In this document: positions 1-9,620 of the stretch, in pieces
Layout: each line of letters opens with the position of its first letter
Numbering within the stretch: the stretch's first letter is position 1
Assembly (NCBI RefSeq): GCF_040183065.1
Contig: NC_091119.1
Coordinates: forward strand, 207,056,298-207,120,297
From: Periplaneta americana
Taxonomy: Eukaryota; Arthropoda; Insecta; Blattodea; Blattidae
Direction of reading: 5' to 3'
Length of the DNA stretch: 64,000 nucleotides
The notes under the pieces: generated by a model
Database searches by the model: none
Told to the model about the DNA's origin: nothing
What the model saw: the letters and a program-made list of their open reading frames with translations, nothing else
Made by a program: the position numbers and the translations under genes

Positions 1-103
1 ATCCTTAACCTATGTTCCTCTCTCAAAGTGAGAGTCCAAGTTTCACAACCATAAAGAACAACCGCTAATATAACTGTTTTATAAATTCTAACTTTCAGAT
101 TCT
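1..103 (-). mobile_element. RTE-like LINE fragment (RT C-terminal region)
   Basis: Read on the reverse strand this encodes part of the YGCETWTL..REE..L segment that follows the reverse transcriptase core in the RTE-like family. It aligns base for base, with few changes, to the better copy at 16466-17247. The window edge cuts it on the left and similarity stops near 103. It is a dead internal fragment with no tail. Family is certain from the in-window copies; clade name is tentative. Confidence 0.85.
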
Positions 104-561
104 GGTAAGGTTACTGAATAAAGTTATTATAATGATTTTTTACCAGAAGAGTATCGAATGTTTCGCGGCTCACTAGCAAATCTCACGGCACAGTAGTGTG
201 CCGCTCTCAGCAATAAAATGTAAGTTAATCTCATCTAGTTTGACCTATAATGTTATTGCATTTATTTATTATTATTTCTTAGTGATAACAAGAAATATAT
301 AATTTTATTAGTCCATATTTATTGGCATATTTTAAGGTTTTTCAAAGGCATACTTGTATAGGTCTACATATTTGGTAGGTTTTTAGGGCATGAACTTCCT
401 GGCTCCAATAATCACCATCATTAATAGAATTAGCTTATCATCTCAACCAACATCACTGTCACTAGAACTGTCATCGCTAACATCATTGATCACCAACACC
501 AAATCATCAATATCAATCATAATCACTATCACCGACATTACCATAAACTTCAACTCTACTA
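104..561. other. No gene; cryptic ATC/ACC-rich tract at 400-545
   Basis: I see no coding signal. From about 400 to 545 the strand is dominated by imperfect ATC, ACC and ATT triplets. The short open frame at 390-608 is a translation of this tract. The same style of sequence resumes at 1497-1690, so the transposon at 562-1494 landed inside one degenerate triplet-rich region. Confidence 0.6.
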
Positions 562-1494
562 GAGCCCGGACGAGAAGTTATGGCACCAGCGCGAGGGACG
601 CATTTTAGTTCGTTTGCTTGGACTCGCCCTCACACTCAACTGGAGGGGTGTTGGGTTAGTTGGTTACTAGCATTCCGAGTGTTCATATCGTTCTGCTACT
701 ACCGCTATTGCTAATACTGAAAACATTGTCCTTCTGAGCGCCCTCATTATGGCATTGTCTAAGGTGTGAAATCATAGAGTAGTTCATAGTCAAGGACATG
801 AAATAGCACACAATGTATGGAAATTCATGTCAGAAGAGGCTGTAAACGGAATACCAATTCCATTGAAAAGCGTGTGTGCAAGAGTACTGGCTGCCACTGG
901 TATTTCAAAGCGAACCTTGACAAGAATCAGGAAAGAAGGGGAAAATATTGAGGCAGGAACAGCAGATTCTTTCTCCAGTCCGGAAAAATCACAGCCGAAG
1001 AAGAAGATTGTTGCAGCTGTAGACAGTTTTGATGAGGAAGTCATAAGAAGACTCCTCTATAATTTCTACGCTACGCATAAGCAGAGGACGACTATGCAAT
1101 CGCTTCTTCCAAGAATGGATATCGGTTTATGATTATGTGAAGAAAGTAGAGAACAATTACATTGAAAGTGAGCACGTGATGGACAGTATTTTGGAGAACA
1201 TTTCCATAAACTTAAGGATATCTGATTCCAGCACAGATCAGTCTTCTGATTCGGACGGAGAATAAGAATATAAAGATGGAATAGCGGGCGTAATTCCATT
1301 AGGTACCTTCGGACTCTTGAGTAGGAAAGTGGTGATACTAAGGTAAGACGAAGGTTTTTGGAAAGAGATGAAACGGATATGCCTGCCGCTCTGAGCTTGA
1401 GAACCGTAACCCAAACAACCCCCACTCCTCTACCCTGCTGGCCGGCAATTTAAAACTTCGCGCATGTTGGTGCCATAACATCTCGTCTCAGCTC
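562..1494 (+). mobile_element. Tc1/mariner-like DNA transposon, non-autonomous, with long TIRs
   Basis: A 933-bp element with TA on both sides (560-561 and 1495-1496). It starts GAGC and ends GCTC. The ends are imperfect inverted repeats of about 90 bp: left 562 to about 665, right about 1403 to 1494. Both share the block GTTATGGCACCA and a GACGAGA motif near the tip. Inside is a broken transposase (777-1265). The TA duplication, the TIRs and the helix-turn-helix-like N-terminus fit the Tc1/mariner superfamily. It cannot mobilise itself. Confidence 0.75.
777..1265 (+). pseudogene. Transposase remnant: N-terminal DNA-binding part joined to C-terminal tail
   Basis: From 777 the frame reads HSQGHEIAHNVWKF, then Met at 827, then KSVCARVLAATGISKRTLTR followed by IRKEGE. 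This is the helix-turn-helix and R-I-R-K-E signature I know from a widespread insect Tc1-like transposase. A second conserved block, DSFDEEVIRRLLYNFY, follows to about 1085. After about 1122 the frame shifts and reads VKKVENNYIESEHVMD then SSDSDGE and a stop at 1263-1265, which is the family's acidic C-terminal tail. The whole DDE catalytic region between them, normally around 200 residues, is absent. An upstream ATG at 750 may be the old start but is out of frame now. Catalytically dead. The family call is from memory. Confidence 0.7.
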
Positions 1495-1496
1495 TA

Positions 1497-1690
1497 CCAA
1501 CATCGGTAACATCATTATTGCTTTCGCTATCAGCAGGATTAGCATAACAAACACTACATCTCTAATATCACTAACACCATGAACACTACCACGTCGTCTA
1601 AAATCATCACTATTATTACTTTGTTAGTGCCACTAGTACCATCCTTAATTCATTACCACCACTTTCACCACCTATAATAACCCAATATCG
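1497..1690. repeat. Degenerate ATC/ACC/ATT triplet-rich tract
   Basis: Continuation, right of the Tc1-like insertion, of the cryptic triplet repeat seen at 400-545. Many interrupted CATCA, TATCA and CCACCA runs. No coding potential beyond what the repeat forces. Confidence 0.5.
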
Positions 1691-1704
1691 TAATTCATAC
1701 ACCT

Positions 1705-1810
1705 TTCTATTATCAGGCAGTAGGCCTACATCTTACTTGACGATATACAGTCTGTCAGGGGAAGAAGAATCATTTGTATACATCTGCAGTCTGATTAATA
1801 GCGCAGTGTA
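1705..1810 (+). repeat. Dispersed repeat T, copy 1
   Basis: A roughly 100-bp stretch beginning CTATTATCAGGCAGTA matches 42450-42545 closely. Shared blocks include ACTTGACGATAT, GTATACATCTG and AGTCTGATTA. No ends or coding capacity can be defined from two partial copies. Confidence 0.65.
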
Positions 1811-2459
1811 AATAAATACAGAGATATATTGGCAACAAGAACCACAAAAATAATTGTAGTAGTTGATAAGTCTTCACGACTCGCCACGTGCTTCGCTTCT
1901 GTTTCGAGGGAGACGGAGGAACACGCACGCTGGGATTAACTGCATTAGCATTTTTATTCGGTGATTGTTTGGAAGTAACGAAGGTCTCGTAAAGGGGGAT
2001 GGGCAACAATATCGATTAAAACTCGTGGTCGATAGGGGCTTCAAATTTAGTGAAAATCCACGGGGAAAAACTCGACGATGGGCTATGGAAATCACATTTT
2101 GAATTGTGAATACAACATAACAAAGTACGGACGTCACATGGGAGAACCTCCGGTCCTGGCCTCCCGCTGTGACATTATGCTGTTGATTAATGTAGGCGCA
2201 GCGATCATCCCTGTGTTGAAAACATGTGTATGTATCCATTAACACACGGGAACCGGAGGGCATTCGTTAATCAGCACGGGCACGACACATTGCGCGTTCA
2301 CAAAATGTAGCTGTTAACACAAATACTGCATCAAGGTGACCTTCCTCTGTACACTTCACCAATGACGTTATTCCTCAATTATTTTAAGGGGAGAGAACGA
2401 TATTTTTTGGTTAAAAAATGAGAAAATTTTCAAAAAAAAAAATTTATTTAGAATACTCT
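1811..2459. other. No recognised feature
   Basis: A reverse open frame of 129 codons (1874-2263) and an overlapping one (1770-2009) occupy moderately GC-rich sequence. I recognise no domain, and both are compatible with chance. No tRNA, TIR or tail signal seen. Confidence 0.4.
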
Positions 2460-2732
2460 GTCCACACCTGATGAGTAACGGTTAATGCGTCTGGCCGCGA
2501 AACCAGGTGGCCCGGGTTCGATTCCCGGTTGGGGCAAGTTACCTGGTTGAGGTTTTTCCCGGGGTTTTCCCCTCAGCCCAAAATATGAGCAAATGCTGGG
2601 TAACTTTCGGTGCTGGACTCTGGACTCATGTCACCGGCATTATCACCTTCATCTCATTCAGACGCTAAATAATCTCAGATGTTGATTAAGCGTCGTAAAA
2701 TAAACTACTAAAATAAATAAATAAATAAAAAT
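2460..2732 (+). mobile_element. tRNA-derived SINE, family A, copy 1
   Basis: The tRNA-like head starts GTCCACACCTG. It has an A-box-like region (GAGTAACGGTTAATGCG) and a B box (GGGTTCGATTCC), the internal Pol III promoter pair. A central body with TTACCTGGTTGAGG follows, then a 3' hairpin (GACGCT ... AGCGTC) and a tail of AAAT units to about 2732. Three other in-window copies share all parts. A target duplication is not clean here. No protein; mobilised by a LINE in trans. Confidence 0.88.
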
Positions 2733-3354
2733 ACCGTACTTCATCCGCTGCCTTGTAACTGATGGGTAATTATTGCGAAATGATATTTAGTAAGAGAACA
2801 ATGTAGTATTCTTTTATTTCATATTTGTGTAGTGTAATAATAATCGTTTTTATTTTAGAACATCTAAATTTATGTGACACTTTTAGATATATTAAGATTT
2901 CTTAAATTATCGGTGGCTTACTCATGATGTTCGGCCCATAGACCTGACAGAGCTGCCGATGAATTTCAATTGGCGCAATGCTTTGTGCATTAAAGAACTT
3001 TATCACCGACCGAACCTCGCAGGCGGCGGGAGGACTACTGCTGCCACGCTACTGGCACCAGGCGGGACGTGTCCGGCTGGCATATGATAGATCTGTTACG
3101 CATGCGCAATTGACACGGCTAATTACGTTTACTTTCAAGGGGAAAAAATCGGGAAACTTACTTTCTGGATGCGCCTCGTACAATAGAAATAAAGTACAGT
3201 ATTATCATGGGTCATTACTAGAGACCGGATTCTTAAGTAATAACATATTGCATTCCTTTACTTGTAGACTATTGAAAATGACAAATGCCGGCGATTTGTG
3301 TTTCTGATATGGTTATAGATGAGTTTCATTTTACATATTTTTACATATATTAGA
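2733..3354. other. No recognised feature
   Basis: Contains a forward open frame of 109 codons (2978-3307) over a GC-rich patch. No motif, repeat or family resemblance seen. Treated as chance. Confidence 0.35.
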
Positions 3355-3441
3355 TCTACTTTAAAATTAGATTTACTTTAAATGTTATTTTAAGTGATCG
3401 TGCTTCATTTAATTTAGAATGTTCCCCGTTATTATTATTAA

Positions 3442-3487
<46 letters not shown>

Positions 3488-3593
3488 TGTATTTCTAATT
3501 AATAAGTTTATTATTGTCATTATTAAGCGTAATTAGTTACCACTGCCACCGGGTATATACCCATTGCAGTGTGAATAAATACATACATAGATA
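3355..3593 (+). mobile_element. LINE family C, 3' end only
   Basis: Matches the 3' untranslated end of the copy at 14635-15466: ATTTACTTTAAATGTTATTT, an internal (ATT)n run at 3427-3485, then GTTACCACTGCCACCGGG and a GTGAATAAATACATACAT tail. Strongly 5' truncated, as usual for LINE insertions. The minisatellite at 3592 begins directly at its tail. Confidence 0.85.
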
Positions 3594-4250
3594 TGTGTGG
3601 AATGCATTGCATAACATTTTGTGCGTATTTGTGCCCTTAGCAGATGTTGAGACGTCATTTTTAAACTTCCTGTGCTAAGGATTTTTAAATCACACGTCTC
3701 CGTTCATTGTTGTTTCCGGCAAATTAAATTTAAAAAAAAAAAAAATTCTTTAAAATGCCCTTTGATAGGCTATGTGTGGAATGCATTGCATAACATTTTG
3801 TGGGTATTTGTACCCTTAGCGGATGTTGAGATGTCATTTTTAAACTTCCTGCGCTATGGATTTTTAAATCACACGTCTCCTTTCATTGTTGTTTCCGGCA
3901 AATTAAATTTTCAAAAAAAAATCTTTAAAATGCTCTTTGATATGTGTGGAATGCATTGCATAACATTTTATGGGTATTTGTGCCCTTATCAGATGTTGAG
4001 ACGCCATTTCAAAACTTCCTGCGCTATGGATTTTTTAAATCACACGACTCCTTTCATTGTTGTTTCCGGCAAATCAAATTTTCAAAAAAAAAAAAATCTT
4101 TAAAATGCTCTTTGATATGTGTGGAATGCATTGCATAACATTTTATGGGTATTTGTGCCCTTGTCAGATGTTGAGATGCCATTTCAAAACTTCCTGCGCT
4201 ATGGATTTTTAAGTCACACGACCCCTTCATCGTTGTTTCCGGTAACTTCA
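3592..4250 (+). repeat. Minisatellite, 3.7 units of 170-179 bp
   Basis: Unit starts TATGTGTGGAATGCATTGCA at 3592, 3771, 3941 and 4116. The last unit is cut near 4250. Each unit carries CTTCCTGCGCTATGGAT and an A-run of 8-14. Overlapping open frames here are repeat translations. Similarity between units is high apart from A-run length, which suggests recent unequal exchange or slippage. No other copy in the window. Confidence 0.92.
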
Positions 4251-4598
4251 TTTTTTTTTGCTACATTGCCACATAAAAATGGATATAATTTCTGAAATAT
4301 TAAAGATACATGCACGAAATTTAGAACACACATTCTTTAGACTATTAGGAAACTTTTCTCTGTAACAGAATTTTGTTACTAGATTTCATTTTTAAAATAT
4401 GCGCGTTTGTTTGCGAAAAAGGAAATAAAAAAGTGTTATTAAATTTTAATTGTTTATTTTACAAACGTAGGGACTAATATCAAAATTCTGTTACAGATAG
4501 ATTGTAAAGCATGCTTTTGCAAGTACATTGCAAAAAATTGTTTGAATCTATATTTAAAAATGGTTTAGATATATCGGTGTTAGTAAAATCTTGCATTG

Positions 4599-4600
<2 letters not shown>
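4251..4600. other. No recognised feature; AT-rich
   Basis: AT-rich DNA between the minisatellite and the TA tract. No coding, TIR or tail signal. Confidence 0.4.

Positions 4601-4653
<53 letters not shown>
4601..4653. repeat. (TA)n microsatellite
   Basis: About 26 uninterrupted TA units. Flanking open frames read YIYIYI and are artefacts. Confidence 0.97.
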
Positions 4654-4656
<3 letters not shown>

Positions 4657-5581
4657 TTTCAAATCTGGGCCCCCAAATAATATTTTTCAAAATATTTATA
4701 TTTGCTTGAGTTGCTACAGCTATGAGCTCTCTACATACAAAAAATTAATATTTTACACCAAATAGGAAAAAAGTTTAAAAAAATACCATCCTCTCCACTT
4801 AAACAGCTCTGAAAACATGCTTACAAAGTGTGGAATGTGTTAATTCAATATGCAAATATTAACATTAAATTAATTTAAAGTTCGTATCTCCCATGCCGAA
4901 AATTTTAATTCTAATGAATTTGAAATTGCATTAACACTATCAAGAAGGGAAGAAAAGAATAGAGACAGAAACTGAGGCATGGGGCCTAGTACTCACCCAC
5001 AGTTAACCCGTGCCTACTCTAAAAATATTTAAACTACATCTAAAAATCACTTCCAAACCAATTTACACTCAACTTTAATGTTTTACTGATCTCCAAACTT
5101 TTTCTCAGCAGTAGTATTTCACAGCTTGTCTTATTGCTATACATAAACAGACATCATATGTTTTAAGGGGAAGGCTCTACAGAAAATCTCTTTTCCCATA
5201 TCATTTTAAGTAGAGCCTCTATTTCCCTAACATAGTTTCATATCAATGTATGAAGCCTTTTAAATACAACATTTTCACTTTTACCCTTTATGGTACAGTC
5301 ACAGACATAAAAAATGCAGTATATCAAACAAACTGATAGGTCTATATCTGCTCTCCAGAGTATCATAGAATCACGAATATTGTCTTAAATGAAAGCTAAA
5401 AGACTGCTAATCAATTTTGTTTGGTGATTTTTTTATAAATTTTAATTTTATATTTTTAGGCCTATATATTTTACTTTGCATTTTTATGAACAGAAAGAAA
5501 AATTGCACGTCTATTTTAACTCATTCTTTAATTTGCAATTTGAAAATTTCCTGTTACAGAATTATTCATCTATAATATGAG
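4654..5581. other. No recognised feature; AT-rich
   Basis: About 930 bp of AT-rich sequence with no open frame of note and no repeat that recurs in this window. Confidence 0.4.
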
Positions 5582-5861
5582 AATATGCCCTGAAGTCCAC
5601 ACCTGTGGAGTAACGGTTAGCGCGTCTGGCCGCGAAACCAGGTGCCCTGAGTTCGAATCCCGGTCGGGACAAATTACCTGGTTGAGGTTTTTTCCGGGGT
5701 TTTCCCTCAACCCAATACGAGCAAATGCTGGGTAACTTTCGGTGCTGGACCCCGGACTCATTTCACCGGCATCATCACTTCATTTCATTCAGACGCTAAA
5801 TAACCTAGATGTTGATACAGCGTCGTAAAATAACCCAATGAAAAATAAAATATGCCCTGAA
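5582..5861 (+). mobile_element. tRNA-derived SINE, family A, copy 2, with 13-bp TSD
   Basis: Flanked by the exact duplication AATATGCCCTGAA (5582-5594 and 5849-5861). Head with A-box-like GAGTAACGGTTAGCGCG, B box AGTTCGAATCC, body TTACCTGGTTGAGG, 3' hairpin GACGCT/AGCGTC and a short A-rich tail. The perfect duplication shows a young, LINE-mediated insertion. A reverse open frame across it (5570-5761) is a SINE by-product. Confidence 0.95.
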
Positions 5862-6275
5862 AATTTTATTCAATTTTCTCTATTATTGCCTGAGATATTA
5901 CATAATAAATGTTGAAAAACATAAAATAAATAAACTCCGGATACTCAACGTAGAAGATTGAGCACACATATTTAAAAATGTCGTAAAAGCAATTGTTATC
6001 TTTCTAACAACCTTGAAATTTCGCTCAAATGAAGTCAATACTACGAAGTATTTCTAGGTTAAAATTAAAAAATGTTAATTTTGAGACATATTTGTTCATT
6101 CCCCTTGATATCGGGAGTAACAACGGAACAGGGTCTATCGGACCTAATCCAGAATCGTTCATGATGATTATGTTGATAAATAGATGATTATTTGTTTTAA
6201 TGTGTTAAATCTTCTTCAAATGTTAGCTTCAATAATTTTATTTTACAACTTGATTAAATAAAACATAATTTTAAA
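5862..6275. other. No recognised feature
   Basis: AT-rich spacer between a SINE and a LINE fragment. Nothing identifiable. Confidence 0.4.
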
Positions 6276-6545
6276 TTTCTGTCTCGGCCTCTCCAAAGGT
6301 ATTTTTCCCTCTGGCCTCCCAACTAACATTTTATTTTCTGGATTCGCCCATATGTGCTACATGCCCTGCCCATCTTAAACGTCTGAATTTAATGTTCCTA
6401 ATTATGTCAGGTGAATAATACAATGCGTGCAGTTCTGTGTTGTGTAACTTTCTCCATTCTCCCGTAACTTCATCCCTCTTAGCCCCAAATATTTTCCTAA
6501 ACACCTTATTCTCCAACACCCTTAACCTCTGTTCCTCTATCAAAG
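6276..6545 (-). mobile_element. RTE-like LINE fragment
   Basis: Reverse strand encodes [19 protein letters not shown], then [15 protein letters not shown] and part of the GRP..KRP.GRP segment, the region just downstream of the RT palm. Both ends are truncated: it stops before the family's 3' end near 6276 and in the REEQRL stretch at 6545. Not functional. Confidence 0.88.
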
Positions 6546-7788
6546 GTATTGTTATTAAATAATGAACAAATGAACCCTTGAACGTGTCTTGAATCTTATG
6601 AGCGTGTAACTGGATTGTTTCCACCCACTGAGGAGAAAAACAAAAACATTTCAAATAAAGAGTGTAGGGAATTTCTACTTTGCTACGTTGTTTAACCAGT
6701 TTTTACATCAAATGGAAACTGTTGTACATTAATCATGGTTCCATTAATTTTAATATCGAGAGAGATATTGAAACAATTTCTACGGTCGCAGTGAACGGAA
6801 CTCTGATCTTTCCAATATCGTGGCTAATGAAACAAAAAAATGTATTGTACCAAAGCCCAATTGGAGCATATTCTGTTTCCACAAACAAGTTGCCTCAAAA
6901 TCGAGGACTTGAACCTGTATCAACAGTCTGCTAAAAATGTTAGTGTCCTCAGAATTTTAATGAAGAGTTCTGCATAAAAATCATATAAAATTATTCTAGA
7001 AAGTAAATGCAAAAACTTGCAGTTAGTGTCTACATCATTCAGTCGAACTTAGACAGTTGAAAACCCAATTCTGGTTTATTTAATTGGATATTTTAACTGA
7101 AACTTGTAATTTCTACCTTCGACTACAGACCGTCACGGGTGCGTAGAGAAAGGCAGACGAAAAAAAAACCAACGTTGATACCGACCATCCAGGACCAAAC
7201 ATTACAAAACAGTACACAAAAAAGAACAGTAAATTGCATTTTCCAGGAGTCCCCCTTCCCTTTACAGCCAATAGCATCAATACCTAACAAACGCTCTACA
7301 ATGAAATAAAAAAATGCTAAAAGCCATTCCGAAGCCAGTTACAGCCATGTTACCTCACAATTCCCTCTTCTCTTTATATGCAATTGGAAGGGGCAGGAGG
7401 GCTTCCCTTCGCACGATCGCCCACAAAATCGGTATATTGGAATTCACAAATTAAAGCACTGGGGTTTTTGGGTCTGCAACAGTAGGCTACGATATGGAAT
7501 GGGTCAGGGCAGCTGTTGAATTGTCGCTGTGCGAAATGACGGACTGAAATTGTTACATAGAGCACTTCACGGGCTCAATACCTCGGAAACAACAGTCTTT
7601 CATAAATTGGAGGGCCCTCCATAGCCTGCGTTCCATTCGTCGGGTACATTCAAGAGGACGGACTGGTTTCGACTTTGGTAAACAGTGCCATCTCAGAAAT
7701 TGTAATCACTAATTTATATAATGATGTAGGCCTAACTCTTCAGTGCAGAGTGGTCAGAAATCCGAAGCATGAAAACAGGGATCCAGGG
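6546..7788. other. No recognised feature
   Basis: About 1.2 kb without a recognisable gene or repeat. A poly-A stretch lies near 7160. A short reverse frame at 7374-7565 has no recognisable motif. Confidence 0.4.
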
Positions 7789-7839
<51 letters not shown>

Positions 7840-7843
7840 TTAT
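7789..7843. repeat. (AAT)n microsatellite, tail of LINE B copy
   Basis: About 16 AAT units followed by ATTTATTTATTT. It sits at the 3' end of the reverse-oriented LINE fragment at 7844-7978, so it is probably that insertion's tail. Confidence 0.9.
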
Positions 7844-7976
7844 TTATTTATTTAGTCTGGCAGAGCTAAGGCCAGTAGGCCTTCTCTTCCGCCCAGCCAG
7901 ACTCTAATTCTAATTGAATACAATTGCTTACATAGTTATTACATTAATATCTAGACCATAAAACAACATGAAAGTA

Positions 7977-7978
<2 letters not shown>
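7844..7978 (-). mobile_element. LINE family B, 3' end only
   Basis: Reverse strand gives CTGGCTGGGCGGAAGAGAAG, a GGCC-inverted short stem and CTCTGCCAGACTAAATAAA, then the (TTA)n tail. This 3' signature recurs in the copies at 8014, 22786, 27431, 40276 and 61540. Only about 130 bp survived insertion. Confidence 0.85.
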
Positions 7979-8009
<31 letters not shown>

Positions 8010-8013
8010 TTAT

Positions 8014-8844
8014 TTATTTAATCCGGCAGAGCTAAGGCCAGTAGGCCTTCTCTTCCGCCCAGCCAGCCTTAATCAATACAATACATATTTAAATTACAAA
8101 CTACACTTAAAAGGTTCTCCAGCAATATTCTTCAATTTTAACGACTAGTAGACTACATATTTATTTAAATTTAGATAAACCTATAAGGTAAAGTAGTAAC
8201 TTAATTTATGAGCTAATTTAATTCAATCAATTATAATTAATTTAATATTTGGGATATCTAGTAAAATGATGAAAATTAATTTAATATAAGCTTACTAGAA
8301 CTATGTTACAGGGAGAAAAAAGAATATATGTATGTAAATCTAAAATACTATAATGAGAATATTAATGTAATTGCCATTAGAGGTTTTGTAAATATATTTA
8401 GAGAAATTAATGATAATAATAAGAATGGACAGATGTTAGTTTCATTATAAGTAACAAATATTAATCAGCAATTAATCTGTTAAGTAAGAATTTATGTAAT
8501 TTTGACCTAAATGAAGTTATTGTCCAACAACCTCTTACATCACTCGGAAGCGAGTTCCAATTTCTAGCAACTGAAACTGTATAGGATGAAGAATATAAAG
8601 ATGTCTTGTGGTAGGGTATAATGAGTAAATTGTTATAATGAGATCTCGTACTTAGCTGATGATATGCGGATAAATTTTGAAAACGAGAAGCCAAATAGAT
8701 TGGGGTAGCGGTGCGCAGAATTTGAAATAAGAGAACAAGAGAATGCAGGGCTCGTCGATCGCTTAGCCTTAGCCAAGACAGAGTTTGGAAATAGTTGGAT
8801 AAGTAATGTTAGTGTGACAATAATAAACATTGGTAAGAAATAGT

Positions 8845-8848
<4 letters not shown>
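8014..8848 (-). mobile_element. LINE family B, 3' part with RT C-terminus (CR1/Jockey-like)
   Basis: The (AAT)n tail at 7979-8013 is followed, on the reverse strand, by the conserved 3' signature, about 400 bp of untranslated sequence, and the RT C-terminal motif SSSYTVSVARNWNSLPSDVR then TSFRSKLHKFL (8461-8694). A second frame (8633-8830) covers the preceding part, so at least one frameshift separates them. 5' truncated near 8848. The pattern NSLP..R..........F...L is typical of the CR1/L2/Jockey group; exact clade is uncertain. Confidence 0.85.
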
Positions 8849-8878
<30 letters not shown>

Positions 8879-8879
8879 T

Positions 8880-9615
8880 AATTTAGATACGGTATTTATC
8901 TGTGATATATATAACCATTAAACATTGAGAAACCTGAAACAGCTATTATTGTTAACAAGAATTGTTAGAAAAATATTTCGTTAGCCTATTCTTAAATTGG
9001 TTTGATGTCTGACAGTCCCTGACATTACTCGGTAGGGAATTCCAAAGCCGAGGAACAGCCACAGTGAAAGAAGATGAATATGAGGATGTTCGGTGGGAGG
9101 GAATGGATAATATTGAGGAGTGTTGTGATCGTGTGTCTAGGTTATGATGGGTGGATAAATTTTGAAAACGAGACGCAAGATAGACAGGAGTGGAGAAATG
9201 CAATATGTGAAAGAGAAGGGAAAGACAGTGGATTTTCCTACGATCTTCTAGACGGAGCCAGGACAACATTTCGAGGGATGGTGTTACGTGATCAGCCCGG
9301 CGAATATTGCAGACGAAACGGACGCACATATTATGAACACGTTGTAGTCTCTGCGCCGAAGTAACGCTTAGGTCAGTAAGCAGAATATCACAGTAATCGA
9401 AGTGGGGCATCACGAGTGTTTGCACTAAGATTTTTTTCATGGAAAAGGGCAGAAAATTCTTCAATCGCCTAAACGAGTGGATTAATGAGAATACTTTTTT
9501 GCAGGTTTCTGCAACTTGAATGTTCCAATTTAAACTTTTATCCACATAAATGCCTAGATTCTTTACTGATTCAGTGAACGGAATTTCGGTGCCGTATATT
9601 TTAATCGGGGTTTAG
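8880..9615 (-). mobile_element. LINE family B, longest RT segment in the window for this family
   Basis: Reverse strand encodes, from 9615 down, TPIKIYGTEIPFTESVKNLG then IYVDKSLNW, then PHFDYCDILLTDLSVTSAQR, LQRVHNMCVRFV, HVTPSLEMLSWLRLEDRR, and SSSFTVAVPRLWNSLPSNVR, ending at 8952. This is the thumb and C-terminal part of a non-LTR reverse transcriptase; the catalytic YADD box lies upstream and is missing. The frame is open for over 200 codons, so this copy is fairly young. Its (AAT)n tail lies at 8849-8879. Three LINE B copies now stand in tandem, each apparently inserted at the (ATT)n tail of another. Confidence 0.9.
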
Positions 9616-9620
9616 GGGGA

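Noticed and set aside
1874-2263. 129-codon reverse frame
   Set aside because: Overlaps another frame, no motif, Cys and Arg content typical of chance translation.
3592-4250. CRISPR-like array
   Set aside because: Units are continuous 170-179 bp repeats without unique spacers, and the genome is eukaryotic in character.
5570-5761. Reverse open frame with PGSSTESYPAF-type peptide, repeated at 45388-45657
   Set aside because: It is the antisense of SINE family A. The recurrence comes from the SINE, not from a protein family.
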